Below, one piece after another: positions 35,946 through 45,380 of a DNA stretch of 64,000 nucleotides; the first letter of the stretch is position 1, and each line of letters opens with the position of its first letter. The position numbers and the translations under genes were made by a program. This DNA is from Deltaproteobacteria bacterium (lineage in GTDB: Bacteria; Myxococcota_A; Polyangia; Polyangiales; Polyangiaceae): NCBI GenBank assembly GCA_016218915.1, contig JACRCQ010000070.1, forward strand, positions 1-64,000, in the 5' to 3' direction. Under the pieces are notes generated by a model, which did no database searches, was not told the DNA's origin, and saw only the letters and a program-made list of their open reading frames with translations.

Positions 35946-38245
35946 TGGGGAGGTTTCCACCCAGGCAGGTCCGATGTGTCCACGCCAGGAGGCGGTCCCG
36001 TCGTCGTTCCTGTGGAGGTGGCTGTGGGCTTGGGCGGCGCAGAAGCGGTGGAGGTCGGGGTCGCTGTGGGCGCTGCACCGCCTTGCGCAGCCGCTGCGAT
36101 CCTTTGCCGCGCGCGATCCGCGTAGGGACCCTGCCCGCTCGTCTTGTCCAGCACCTGACGATACAGGGCTACGGCGCCCTGCTTGTCGCCGGCTTCCCAC
36201 TTCGCGTCGGCCATTCCCACGAGCGCCGGGATGTAACTCGGATTCTGCTTCTGGACCTGCTCGTAGTAGCTGAGCGATCCGTTCTGATCGCCCCGCGCCT
36301 TGGCGATGTCGCCGAGCCCGGAGAGCGCTTCGGTGTCGCCGGGATTCTTGGCGAGCACGGAACGATAGAGCTGCTCGGCCTTGTCCAGATCGCCGGACGC
36401 CCGTGCCGCATGCGCGCGCTGAAGGAGATCCTGGTAGTTGCCAGGCAGGGTCTCGCCTTCGGGCAGCGCACCACCGCCCTGCGCGAGCGGCAGCGAGCTG
36501 GTGTCGATGCCACCCTCGGACATCGCCAGGGCCCCGCCGTCCTTGCGGGCCGGCGTACGCGCTACGAACGCGCGTGCTTCGACCAGGAGTGGATACGGAC
36601 GCTGCGCTTTGAACAGCGCGTCAATCTCGACCTGTGCAGCTTCGACCTGCCCCGCCGAGGCGAGCGCGTACACGAGCGCACCTCGCGCCCGTCCGAGGCT
36701 CTGCTCGCCTGCAACGGCTTGTCGAAGCCGATCGATCACGTTCGCCCAGTTCGGATTCTGCTCGCTCATGTCCAGCGCCGCGAGCACATAGACTCCTTCG
36801 GGATCAGCGCCTTGCGACGGCAGCTGCGCCACGAGCTTGCGTGCAGATGCGAGATCCCCTGCGATCCGGTAGGCGTCCACCCGTGCGCGAAGCACCGCAG
36901 GATCACTCGGCGCCACGTCCATGGCGCTCTGCGAAAGCTGGAGCGCACGCTTGGAGCTCTCCTCTGCTTCTTTGCGAGCCAGCACGATGGCATCGGTCTG
37001 ATCCTGCGCGAGCAGCTTGAGCTTCAGCCAGGGCAGGTCCGCCTTCGCGTTCGCCCACCTTGCGAGCTGCACGCGCACCCGCACATCGCGATCCGCCAGC
37101 GCGCTCGCTTTGTCGAAGCTCTCCTTGGCGCCTTCGAGGTCGCCGTCGAGAAGCAATCGCTCGCCTTGACGAAGGAACTCCGCAGCCCGCGGATCGATTG
37201 ATGCGACCGCAGCCGGTCCGCCTGCTGCAGGACGCAGGTATTTTCGGCCCACAGCAGCCCCGACCACGATCAGCGCACCGATCACGACGAAGGCAAAGAG
37301 CCACCGTACGGCTGCAGAGCCCTTGCGCGCGGGCACGACGTAGCGAGGATCGGTCCTGGCGTCCTCAGGCGAGGCGTACACGGCCCGGATGTCGCTGGGC
37401 GTCGGGGTGTACGACAGATCGTGCTTTTCGCGGATGAGTACGTCGGCCGGCGCCTCCAGCTTGTCGGCAGGAAGGCTGCCGGCCGAATTGAGGGTCGGCT
37501 CGACCGGTGGAAGCTTCCGTGCAGGGGGCGAAACGGCCGCGACCGGAGAGGCTGACCCCAGTGGAACGGTCGAGCCCGCCACTTGAGGCGGAGGCGGCGT
37601 CAGGTTCGGTCGCCTCGTCGTCTCGGGTTCAAATGGAGGCTCGTCGCCCAGAATCGCTGTGCCTGACCCGGACATACGCGTCACCGGCGCAGGGGCCGGT
37701 GTTGGCGGTGTCACCGGCGGAAGCCCAGGCTTGGTCTGCGGGTTCGACGCCTTGGCAGTGGGCGGCTCTCCTGGCTGCGGCGCGGCCGCCGGAAAGACCG
37801 GCATGGTCGTCTGGAACGGAAGAGCGCGGGATTCGACCGGAGCTGTGCCCAATCCCTTGGGCGTGTGCTTGCGTTCGCGCGGCGGGCCCTCTGGACGGGG
37901 CGGCAGCGGCGTGGGAATGCGGTTGACCGTGGAGGGGAAAAACGGCTCCAACTCAGCGATCGACGACAGCATTCTCGGTGCGAGGCCATCGCGAACCAGC
38001 ACGTCGTCGCGATCGATCTGCGCCCGCGAGATCGCTCGTTGCAGCTCTCGCAGCGAAGTGAACACGAACTCCTGGCCCTTGCGGGTTCGAACCTCCCAGC
38101 GTTCGGGCGGCGCCGCCGCTGCCTTGGGCCGGAAGATCCTGAACTGGTGGCCACAATTCGTGCACTTGACGGTCGTCCCCCGTTCGGACACGAGGGCGTC
38201 GTCAAAATCGTATTCAGTCTTGCAGCGATCGCAAAGGACTTCCAT
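35942..38245 (-). CDS. Zinc-ribbon, single-TM, TPR protein
   Basis: 767 residues. An MJ0042-type zinc ribbon occupies 1-35 (Cys5, Cys8, Cys28, Cys31), followed by a short domain that resembles GYF/DUF4339-like folds (WEVRTRKGQEFVFTSLRELQRAI, about 50-72), a long Pro-rich linker, one transmembrane helix at about 312-332 (WLFAFVVIGALIVVGAAVG) and C-terminal TPRs (for example LDKAEQLYRSVLAKNPGD). It ends in a Thr/Pro-rich tail. This cytoplasmic-ribbon/periplasmic-TPR layout is common in Myxococcota. Upstream and coupled to sppA. Likely an inner-membrane assembly factor; function unknown. Confidence 0.8.
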   Translation of the reverse strand: MEVLCDRCKTEYDFDDALVSERGTTVKCTNCGHQFRIFRPKAAAAPPERWEVRTRKGQEFVFTSLRELQRAISRAQIDRDDVLVRDGLAPRMLSSIAELEPFFPSTVNRIPTPLPPRPEGPPRERKHTPKGLGTAPVESRALPFQTTMPVFPAAAPQPGEPPTAKASNPQTKPGLPPVTPPTPAPAPVTRMSGSGTAILGDEPPFEPETTRRPNLTPPPPQVAGSTVPLGSASPVAAVSPPARKLPPVEPTLNSAGSLPADKLEAPADVLIREKHDLSYTPTPSDIRAVYASPEDARTDPRYVVPARKGSAAVRWLFAFVVIGALIVVGAAVGRKYLRPAAGGPAAVASIDPRAAEFLRQGERLLLDGDLEGAKESFDKASALADRDVRVRVQLARWANAKADLPWLKLKLLAQDQTDAIVLARKEAEESSKRALQLSQSAMDVAPSDPAVLRARVDAYRIAGDLASARKLVAQLPSQGADPEGVYVLAALDMSEQNPNWANVIDRLRQAVAGEQSLGRARGALVYALASAGQVEAAQVEIDALFKAQRPYPLLVEARAFVARTPARKDGGALAMSEGGIDTSSLPLAQGGGALPEGETLPGNYQDLLQRAHAARASGDLDKAEQLYRSVLAKNPGDTEALSGLGDIAKARGDQNGSLSYYEQVQKQNPSYIPALVGMADAKWEAGDKQGAVALYRQVLDKTSGQGPYADRARQRIAAAAQGGAAPTATPTSTASAPPKPTATSTGTTTGPPPGVDTSDLPGWKPPQ

Positions 38246-38395
38246 GAGCTAAGCCCCCGGCGGGTAGGCAGCCGGGGCGTTCACACGGTAGCATGCCAAC
38301 GCACCGTCATCCCAGCTTTCAGGCTACAGTCCGGCGTGAACGCGATTTCACGCGTCCGGGACCCAGGCTCGCCGAAGGGCATCTTTCTCTGGCTC

Positions 38396-38423
38396 TTGTC
38401 CGGGGCACGGCGGTTGCTAACCT
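38396..38423 (+). promoter_or_regulatory. Possible promoter of the 38460 lipoprotein gene
   Basis: TTGTCC (38396-38401), 16-bp spacer, TAACCT (38418-38423), 37 bp before the ATG, with a GAGGAG ribosome-binding site in between. Weak match to sigma-70 boxes. Confidence 0.35.
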
Positions 38424-38459
38424 ACCTGAACAGGCACTGAAGCCGAGGAGCAGACGCGC

Positions 38460-39782
38460 ATGAAAGCTTATGCAGGTTACGGTCTCATCGGCCTGACGGG
38501 GTTGGTGCTCGCTGGCTGCCCCATCTACTCCAACGACCACTGCTACAACGACTACGATTGTCCAAGCAACGCCTACTGCTCGATGGACAACGTGTGCATT
38601 CCCTACCCTGCGCAGACCGGGGGTTCTGGGGGAACCATCGGCGGCTCGCCGTGCTCGCATCCGGATCAGTGCGGCGCCAACTCCGTGTGCGGCGTCGACG
38701 GCTACTGCCACACCGGTGACTGCTCCTTCTCCGGCTGCGTCGCTGGTTACAAGTGCGTCATCAACGACAACGACCTGTTCGTCTGCGTGCCCAACGGCAC
38801 GCCAACGGACGGCGGCGCGGGCAAGGGTGGAAGCGCAGGCAGCGCCGGGACCGCGGGCTCGGGCGGCACCCAGCCAGACGGAAGCGCAGGGACCGGCGGC
38901 GAGAACCCGGATGCAAGCGACAGCGGCGGCTCCGCCGGCTCGCAACCCGATGCCCCGGATACGAGCAAGACGATCTACTGCGGCAACCCCAAGGATTGCC
39001 CTTCGGGCCAGATCTGCACACCGGCCGGCACTTGTCAGTCCGGCACGTGCACCACGCTCGGGTGCGTGCAGGGCTACGTGTGCGCTGACGGCGGCGCCGA
39101 GTGCGTTCCGTCGAACCCCTCTGCGTGCATCCTCGACGGCGATTGCCTGTTCATGGGTGCTGGCTACAAGTGCGTGAACGGCACCTGCACGAGCCAGGAC
39201 CAGCTGTGTACGGACAAGACCCAGTGCCCTGGCGGCGCGACCGGCAAGTCCAAGTGCGTGGACGGCAAGTGCATCGAAGCGTGCGACCCGGAAGCTGGCT
39301 CATCGTGCGCCCCCGGCTACGTTTGCGACCCGGCCCTCGGGATCTGCAAGGCTCCGCCGAACGGGTGCCAGATCACGGATGACTGCGACAATGCCGCGCT
39401 GGTCTGCGTGGCCGGCGCGTGCGTTCCTCACTGCCTTCCGGGCGGCGACGGAGGCATCTGCCTCGGCGGCCTGGTGTGCGTGGCAAACGGCTGCGTACCC
39501 GACACCCAGCCGAAGTTCGACTGCACCGTCGATGGACAGCAGGACGTATGCGCCGCCACCAGCGTGTGCCTGCACCATCACTGCTACATCTCGTGCGAAG
39601 GCGCCAACTCGACGATCTGCGACAACAACCCGCCTGACCTCAACCTGTGCAAGACCGTCACCACCGCATCGGGCGAGCACAAGATCTGCGGGTCCAACGC
39701 CAACCTGGGCTCCGAGTGCGATCCCACCCTCGGCCCCGCTTGCACGGGCGGCAAGTTCTGCATCGACGGATTCTGCAAGTAG
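38460..39782 (+). CDS. Cys-rich lipoprotein with Gly/Ser linker
   Basis: 440 residues. Signal peptide and perfect lipobox LAGC (Cys20). Then small disulfide-rich modules (CYNDYDCPSNAYCSMDNVC; CSHPDQCGANSVCGVDGYC), a low-complexity Gly/Ser/Ala/Asp linker (about 118-165) and more Cys-rich modules to the C-terminus, about 50 cysteines in all. Such EGF/Dickkopf-like modules are typical of secreted Myxococcota surface proteins. ATG 38460 preceded by GAGGAG. Monocistronic: followed by a strong hairpin terminator. Binding partner unknown. Confidence 0.8.
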   Translation: MKAYAGYGLIGLTGLVLAGCPIYSNDHCYNDYDCPSNAYCSMDNVCIPYPAQTGGSGGTIGGSPCSHPDQCGANSVCGVDGYCHTGDCSFSGCVAGYKCVINDNDLFVCVPNGTPTDGGAGKGGSAGSAGTAGSGGTQPDGSAGTGGENPDASDSGGSAGSQPDAPDTSKTIYCGNPKDCPSGQICTPAGTCQSGTCTTLGCVQGYVCADGGAECVPSNPSACILDGDCLFMGAGYKCVNGTCTSQDQLCTDKTQCPGGATGKSKCVDGKCIEACDPEAGSSCAPGYVCDPALGICKAPPNGCQITDDCDNAALVCVAGACVPHCLPGGDGGICLGGLVCVANGCVPDTQPKFDCTVDGQQDVCAATSVCLHHHCYISCEGANSTICDNNPPDLNLCKTVTTASGEHKICGSNANLGSECDPTLGPACTGGKFCIDGFCK

Positions 39783-39801
39783 TCCGGGCGAGAAACGGCG
39801 T

Positions 39802-39828
39802 GAGCGCGGGCCTTCGGGGCTCGCGCTC
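39802..39828. terminator. Hairpin between convergent lipoprotein genes
   Basis: 11-bp stem (left arm GAGCGCGGGCC, right arm GGCTCGCGCTC, one G-U pair) with a TTCGG loop, followed by GGGTTTG. Sits between the stops of the two convergent lipoprotein genes at 39782 and 39844. Confidence 0.65.
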
Positions 39829-39843
39829 GGGTTTGTGGGTGGG

Positions 39844-42273
39844 CTACTTGACGATGACCAGCAGGCCGTAGTCGGTGATCGGCGTGCCTGAAGAGTAGTT
39901 GTGTACGCGCAGGATGTAGTTGCCGGCCTGGGCGTTGGCGACCGTGTACGGGTCGATGTGGGAGCACGGGTCGTTGTCCGGGTCCGTGTCGTTGCATTCG
40001 CCCGAGATGGAGCCTGAGCCGCATCCGCCGCTCTCTGTCGGAGCGCTGCCGATGGGCGCCTTGTAGAGCTCCAGCACGGTGTCGGCGGAGCTGTCGCACT
40101 GACCGGGCGTACCGACAAAGGTCCACGCCTCGATCTGCGAGCCGCCTGTCAGCGCGACCTGGAAGTAGTCGCCGTCGAGGACCGGAAGTGCCGCTGGCTT
40201 GACGATGAACGAGCCGCACGCGGACGGAATGATCTGCGGGTTGTTGTATGGGTTGGGCTCCACCTCGGCGATGGCTCCGCACGTTCCTTCCCAGTGGCAG
40301 GTCGAATCGCAGCCGTCGTTGTTGCTCGTGTTGGCGTCGTCGCACTGCTCGGCCCCGTCGATGATCCCGTTGCCGCACACTGCCGGCGCAACCTTGACCT
40401 TGAGCTCGAAGTTGCCTTGATCGCCACTGTAGCCGTCCACGAACACCCAGTAGTCGGTGTTGGGCGGCGCGTTGAAGGTGACGATCTCTCCGCCGTCGCC
40501 CACCTCGTCTTCGCAGCCAAGCTCATCCGAGCTCGTGCAGCTCGTCTGGCGGACATACAGCACCGAGTCGAAGTTGGTGACCGATGACGTCAGCTCGACC
40601 GTGACCTTGCCTCCCACCCCTGAATTGAACTGGTAGACGGCTTCGGAGGAGGTATCCGACGAGCCGCAGCTCCCCTGGTATTGGGGACCGAGCGAGGTCG
40701 TCGTGCCAGAGGCCGTCGCCTCGTAGATCATCCCCTGTTGCGTGAGCGTCAGCACCTGGCCGGGGCAGATGTCGTTCGGCCCGAGCGACTCCCACTTGCA
40801 CAAGCTGCTGCATCCATCGGTGTTCGCCGTGTTGCCGTCGTCGCACTCCTCCGGAGGCTCCAGCAGGCCGTTGCCGCACGCGGGAGGCGAGACCTTCACG
40901 TTCAGCTTGAAGGTGCCCGACGCGTTGCCGTAGCCGTCCACGAACACGTAGTACGTCGTGTTCGCCGCTGCGGCGAAGGTGATCTTGTCGTTGCCCACCC
41001 CTGAGTCGTCGCAGTCCAGCTCCGCGCTCGGAGCAGTGCTCGTGCAGTCCGTGCGCGCGTAGAGGACTGCGTCGAAGTTGGTGAAAGAGGCACCCCCAAG
41101 GTCGATCTGGGCGGTGCCGGCGATGTCCGACTGGAACGAGTAGACCACTTCCTTGCCGCTGTTGTAGGAGCCGCAGGTTCCGCTGTAGTCGGCGTTGGCG
41201 GTCGTCGTGGTGCCGGTCATCGATCCGATGCGAGGATCGGTACCGGTGCCGGTCAACGTGAGTGCCACTCCCGGACAGATGTCGTTCGGACCTGGAGGCT
41301 CGACCTTGCAGTCGTGCGCACACCCGTCGCCGTCCGCGTTGTTGCCGTCGTCGCACTCCTCAGGCGGTTGCACGAGGGTGTCCCCGCATGACGGTGGCAT
41401 CACCTTGACGTTGAGGGTGTAGCTGCCTGAGCTGCTCGAGTACGCACCGTCGACAATCAAGTAGTAGGTCGAGTTGGCATAGACCTGCATCGAGACTTTG
41501 ACAGGGCTGGGCGGCGCGGAGTTGCACTGCAGCTCGGTGGTCAGATCGCCGCACAGCATCTGGACGAACAGGACCGGATCGTACGAGGAATTCGCAGCTT
41601 CCACGGTCATCATGCCGTCGATGTCGGGCTTGACCCAGTAGACCATGTCAGGAGCGGTGTTGTTCGAGTTGCAGCTCGCCTCGAGGTCCGCGCACATCCC
41701 CACCGTGGTTCCGCTCACGGTTCCCACGCGCGGGTCGGTTCCGGTGCCTGTGAGGGGGATCTGGACGCCAGGGCACTGATCGCCCGCGGTGCTGCACGCT
41801 CCGCCGCCGCCGGTGCCGGCCGTTCCCGCAGCGCCGCCCGTTCCTGCCGTGCCAGCAGCTCCGCCGGAGCCGCCTTTGCCAGCACTTCCTGCGGCCCCGC
41901 CGGTTCCTGCGCTTCCGCCAGCCCCGGCCTTGCCCGCACCACCATCGCCCGCTGCCCCGCCTGCGCCTCCGACACCAGCACTTCCGCCGCTTCCACCCTT
42001 GGCGGCATCCGGGGGCGCAGCGTCGCCGCACTGGGTGCATTCGCCGTAGGTAACGCAGTCCGCATTGCAGAGCGCCACACCTTCGCCACCGTTCTGGCAG
42101 GTGCAGATCGACTTGGTGCCAGGCGAGCAAGCACACGGTTGGTCGGGTCCTGCTTCCTTGGGCGGCTCGAATGCGGTGGGTGGATCCGAGTCGGCTTGCG
42201 CACATCCGAACAACCCGAGCATGGCGACGGCGACCAGGGCGTGTCGGATGGACGAGAATCTCGAAGCTCGCAT
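39844..42273 (-). CDS. Lipoprotein with DUF4215 Cys-rich and PPC-like repeats
   Basis: 809 residues. Signal peptide and lipobox (LFGC, Cys24), a Cys-rich head, a long Gly/Ala/Ser/Lys linker (about 95-160), then four beta-sandwich units of pre-peptidase C-terminal type (YYVFVDGYGNASGTFKLNV and relatives) separated by Cys-rich units with CGNGLLEPPEECDDGN and CGNGIIDGAEQCDDAN, the DUF4215/Myxococcota disulfide repeat. The alternation suggests a rod-like surface adhesin. ATG 42273 has GGAGG at ideal spacing. No protease domain accompanies the PPC-like modules. Confidence 0.82.
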   Translation of the reverse strand: MRASRFSSIRHALVAVAMLGLFGCAQADSDPPTAFEPPKEAGPDQPCACSPGTKSICTCQNGGEGVALCNADCVTYGECTQCGDAAPPDAAKGGSGGSAGVGGAGGAAGDGGAGKAGAGGSAGTGGAAGSAGKGGSGGAAGTAGTGGAAGTAGTGGGGACSTAGDQCPGVQIPLTGTGTDPRVGTVSGTTVGMCADLEASCNSNNTAPDMVYWVKPDIDGMMTVEAANSSYDPVLFVQMLCGDLTTELQCNSAPPSPVKVSMQVYANSTYYLIVDGAYSSSSGSYTLNVKVMPPSCGDTLVQPPEECDDGNNADGDGCAHDCKVEPPGPNDICPGVALTLTGTGTDPRIGSMTGTTTTANADYSGTCGSYNSGKEVVYSFQSDIAGTAQIDLGGASFTNFDAVLYARTDCTSTAPSAELDCDDSGVGNDKITFAAAANTTYYVFVDGYGNASGTFKLNVKVSPPACGNGLLEPPEECDDGNTANTDGCSSLCKWESLGPNDICPGQVLTLTQQGMIYEATASGTTTSLGPQYQGSCGSSDTSSEAVYQFNSGVGGKVTVELTSSVTNFDSVLYVRQTSCTSSDELGCEDEVGDGGEIVTFNAPPNTDYWVFVDGYSGDQGNFELKVKVAPAVCGNGIIDGAEQCDDANTSNNDGCDSTCHWEGTCGAIAEVEPNPYNNPQIIPSACGSFIVKPAALPVLDGDYFQVALTGGSQIEAWTFVGTPGQCDSSADTVLELYKAPIGSAPTESGGCGSGSISGECNDTDPDNDPCSHIDPYTVANAQAGNYILRVHNYSSGTPITDYGLLVIVK

Positions 42274-42396
42274 GGGGACCTCCAGAGCGCGCTACTACGC
42301 AGCGCGGCGAGGAAAGAACGGTTCCCTATTAGCGCTCAACCTTGGGTCGGTGTAAAGGGATGCCCAGCTTTTCCGGTCGGGTTGCACCCGACCTCT

Positions 42397-42482
42397 GGCC
42401 CCCTGGCGAAACAGGCAGACGCGGCGGGCTTAAAACCCGCTGTCCCGCAAGGGGCGTACCGGTTCGAACCCGGTGGGGGCCA
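42397..42482 (+). tRNA. tRNA-Leu(UAA)
   Basis: 86 nt: acceptor GGCCCCC paired with GGGGGCC, discriminator A, anticodon stem-loop GCGGG-CTTAAAA-CCCGC with anticodon UAA (42431-42433), long variable arm, T-arm ACCGG-TTCGAAC-CCGGT. No encoded CCA (ACCC follows). Unlike the other tRNA-Leu in the window, it has no duplicated fragment or integrase nearby. Confidence 0.95.
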
Positions 42483-42493
42483 CCCTCAACGCC

Positions 42494-42718
42494 TCACTTC
42501 GTCGAGACGTCGATGCACTTGCATCCCTGCCCGGGCCCGATGCTGTGCCCGTTGACCCCTTCGCCTTTGCAGCACTCCTGACACTCCTCGGCTGTCGGGC
42601 TCGAGGCACACTTGGCACTTGCTGATGCGTTCTCCTGGATCTGGCAGCATGCGCCGAGCGCGATGGCCGCAAACACTCCCAGACTCGCCACGCCCACCAT
42701 CGATCGAATCATCCCCAT
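42494..42718 (-). CDS. Small Cys-rich lipoprotein
   Basis: 74 residues: signal peptide ending in LGACC (lipobox) then a short Cys-rich mature part (CASSPTAEECQECCKGEGV and CKCIDV), eight cysteines in 50 residues. ATG 42718, or 42721 one codon earlier. Convergent with the tRNA-Leu and 13 bp downstream of the MFS gene's end region. Function unknown. Confidence 0.7.
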   Translation of the reverse strand: MGMIRSMVGVASLGVFAAIALGACCQIQENASASAKCASSPTAEECQECCKGEGVNGHSIGPGQGCKCIDVSTK

Positions 42719-42734
42719 CACCCCTCCATCTACT

Positions 42735-44069
42735 TCACCGCCCCGAGTGCGTCAACGCGCGGTCCCCTCCATCCACCATCCGCCCGCGCCCCATCCATGC
42801 CGGCAGCAGCATCAGCGCGCTCGCCCCCATCGCTATCAGCAGGCAGGCCTTCCACAAGCTCTCCATGCCCATGCGCGCGATCAAAACACCGCCCACGAGC
42901 GGACCGATCACGTACCCGCCCCCTGCCAGCAGATTCACGGCGGCGTTGAACCGTCCGCGATGCGAGCTCGGGGCATTGTCCGCGATGAACACGCGCGAGT
43001 TGGTGGCCACCAGGACTTCGCCCACAGACCAGATCACGGTCGAGAGCACCAGCAGCGGCATCGTGCGCAGAAGGAAGATCGATCCAAACCCCGCCATGTA
43101 GGCGATCCCCCCGAGCACCAGCCGCCGCGTGGTCGCCATTCGCCCCGTCAGGCGAACCAGCGGCGCGGTGAGCACAATCACGGCGACCGCATTGACGCTC
43201 ATCAACGCCCCGTAGCGCGCAGGCCCGTCCCCCGCAAAGAGCGCATTGACCTGCAGGGGCAAGCCGAACACGCATTGCACGTATACGAGCGTGTACGCCG
43301 ACAACGCCACGGCAAACACCAACATCCAGGGTCGCCTCCACAGCGCTGCAATCACCCCACCTGCCTCCGGCTGCTCCGCATCAGCCTCTGGCACGTCGCT
43401 GCTCGCGCCCGCTGCCGGCAACGTCTCTGGAATCCACAGCATCACCAGCACGGCCGCAGCGATCGACGTCAGCCCATCGCCGACAAAAAGCCATGCAGGG
43501 TGGGTGCGGTACATCAGGCCCGCCAGGATGGGTCCAACAGCGAAACCCAGGTTTCGGCCGAGATACACGAGCGAGAACGCGGCCTGCCGCTGCCCGGGCG
43601 GAGTCACGTCCGCCACCATCGCCGAGACCGCCGGCTCCGTCGCGCTGCTTGCGAGGATCGAGCCGATCACGATCCAGGGCACGAGCGGCGATCGGCCGAG
43701 CATTGCGCAAGACATCAACGTGAGCGCGGCGAGCACCCGTGCCCCCACGTACACGCGCTTGCGTCCGAAGTGGTCGGCCAGCTTGCCCCCCAGCATCGAG
43801 CCCGGCCCATAGGCGACATTGGCCGCAGCGAGGTACATGCCTGCCTCGGCGCTGCCCATGCCCATCCGATCGGTCAGAAGGATCGTCAGGAAGGGGAGCA
43901 CGAAGTAGCCGGTGCTGTTGACCAGATCAGCGGCAAAGAGAAGCCAGACGCACTTCGGCAGGCCGCGAAGCGAGTGGATTCCGATCAAGGCGCCCACTCG
44001 CCTTGCGTGAATGCTCCGAGGTGCAACCGGCTCCAATCCATGGTCGATCGCCACCCATCTGACAGGCAA
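42735..44069 (-). CDS. MFS transporter (MdtH-like multidrug exporter)
   Basis: 444 residues with twelve hydrophobic segments and the MFS motif A GGKLADHFGRKRVYVGARV (about 93-111) between TM2 and TM3; motif C-like LGRNLGFAVGPILAGLMY (about 170-187). A charged loop (about 225-245, EADAEQPEAGG) separates the two six-helix halves. Closest in style to drug-proton antiporters of the MdtH type. The first codon is TTG at 44069; GTG near 43997 just before the first helix is an alternative. Drug specificity cannot be read from sequence. Confidence 0.88.
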   Translation of the reverse strand: MPVRWVAIDHGLEPVAPRSIHARRVGALIGIHSLRGLPKCVWLLFAADLVNSTGYFVLPFLTILLTDRMGMGSAEAGMYLAAANVAYGPGSMLGGKLADHFGRKRVYVGARVLAALTLMSCAMLGRSPLVPWIVIGSILASSATEPAVSAMVADVTPPGQRQAAFSLVYLGRNLGFAVGPILAGLMYRTHPAWLFVGDGLTSIAAAVLVMLWIPETLPAAGASSDVPEADAEQPEAGGVIAALWRRPWMLVFAVALSAYTLVYVQCVFGLPLQVNALFAGDGPARYGALMSVNAVAVIVLTAPLVRLTGRMATTRRLVLGGIAYMAGFGSIFLLRTMPLLVLSTVIWSVGEVLVATNSRVFIADNAPSSHRGRFNAAVNLLAGGGYVIGPLVGGVLIARMGMESLWKACLLIAMGASALMLLPAWMGRGRMVDGGDRALTHSGR

Positions 44070-44167
44070 CCCCGCGATCCGTCAACGCCGCGCGCGACTC
44101 CGGGAACAAATGGCCCGGACCCTGCGTTGACGGCCCGGACCCCGACGCTAGCAACTCCCAGGTGTGC

Positions 44168-44374
44168 ATGAACCTACGTGAAGCAACCCAGTGGCTCGAT
44201 GAACGCGGCGGACGATGGTGCGTGCGTGCGACCGCCGCCGCATGCGTGGTGGTTGCCACCCTCGGCGCCCTCCGGGTAGAAGTCCCGGCTGGACGACTCA
44301 GCGCAAACGCCGTGGACAGCGCGTTGCTCGACGCGGTCCTGGAGCTGAGCAGCCTGCAGGGTGCCGCGGCATAG
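44168..44374 (+). CDS. Small hypothetical protein
   Basis: 68 residues from ATG 44168 with one possible membrane segment (CVRATAAACVVVATLGALRV, about 20-39). No family recognised and no strong ribosome-binding site, but codon use fits neighbours and nothing else occupies the gap before the PfkB gene. Confidence 0.4.
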   Translation: MNLREATQWLDERGGRWCVRATAAACVVVATLGALRVEVPAGRLSANAVDSALLDAVLELSSLQGAAA

Positions 44375-44422
44375 CCCCGGTCGCGGTTGCGATCGATCGC
44401 CACTGGCGCGAAGCTGCTCGCC

Positions 44423-45328
44423 GTGATCGCTCCGTCGCCCCCCACTCGCGTGCTCGTGGCCGGCTCGCTCACCATCGATCGGATCGAGGTCGGCGGTACG
44501 AGCCGCAGCAGGCTCGGAGGCGTGGTCACCTACGCCTCTCTGACCTTTGCGCGCCATGATCTCGTCGTCGATGCCGTGTTCCAGGTGCCAGACGGGGATC
44601 GCTGGGCCGTGCGGAGGCTGGCAGAGCACCGGGTTCACGTGTCCCCCGGCTCGAGTCCCACGGCCACGCGCTTCGTGCATCGAATCGTCGGTGACGATCG
44701 AGAGCAGTGGATGCCCTCCGCAGCCTGCCCGATTCCGGCTGAGCGCGTGGATGCGTCAATGGTCCATGCTGGTCACCTGCACCTGGGCCCGCTGCATCCC
44801 GAGGATCTCGATCCGCGGATCTTCGAGCTGCCCGCGTTGAACCACGCGACCGTGAGCATCGACATCCAAGGCTACGTAAGGGGTCTGCAGGGCTCGAGGG
44901 TGGTCGAGGCGGTCGACGATCGTCTGCGGCAGGCGCTGCGCTCCGCTTCCTGCGTGAAGGCGTCCGAGCAGGAGCTCGCGCTGGTGTGCGCTGCGTGGGG
45001 GCTCGACGAGGCGGAGCTGGTCGACGCATTCGAGCTCGAGGCGATCATCGTGACCTCGGGCAGCCGAGGGGGCCATGTGCGATCGCGCAGCGGCGAGGTG
45101 ACGAGGTTCGAGCCGTCGATGGCGAGCAAGATCGTCGACACGACCGGAGCCGGCGACGTGTTCTTCGCTGCGTGGCTGGCGCGGCGTGTGCACCAGGGTG
45201 CGACGGTCGAGCAGGCGTGCGTGCATGCAGCATGGGTTGCTGCCAGACATGTGGAAGGGCTGTGGCTGCCGGCTGGCGTTCTGGACGCGGACGAGGCAGT
45301 TGGCGGTGAAGGGAATCGGGGTCGATAG
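44423..45328 (+). CDS. PfkB-family carbohydrate/nucleoside kinase
   Basis: 301 residues of the ribokinase fold. The family signature 2 is clear: IVDTTGAGDVFFAAWLARR (about 235-253) with the catalytic Asp in GAGD; a SIDIQGYVRG strand and a VKASEQEL helix start the nucleotide-binding half. The N-terminal signature is degenerate (LGGVVTYASLTFARHD). Start codon uncertain: GTG 44423 or 44450, TTG 44387. Substrate unknown (sugar, inositol, nucleoside). Followed 52 bp later by the Ser/Thr kinase gene. Confidence 0.8.
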   Translation: MIAPSPPTRVLVAGSLTIDRIEVGGTSRSRLGGVVTYASLTFARHDLVVDAVFQVPDGDRWAVRRLAEHRVHVSPGSSPTATRFVHRIVGDDREQWMPSAACPIPAERVDASMVHAGHLHLGPLHPEDLDPRIFELPALNHATVSIDIQGYVRGLQGSRVVEAVDDRLRQALRSASCVKASEQELALVCAAWGLDEAELVDAFELEAIIVTSGSRGGHVRSRSGEVTRFEPSMASKIVDTTGAGDVFFAAWLARRVHQGATVEQACVHAAWVAARHVEGLWLPAGVLDADEAVGGEGNRGR

Positions 45329-45380
45329 GCCAAGGGGGTGCCGGGCAGGGGGGCAGGGTGTTAGGCTCGGGCATCGCCGG

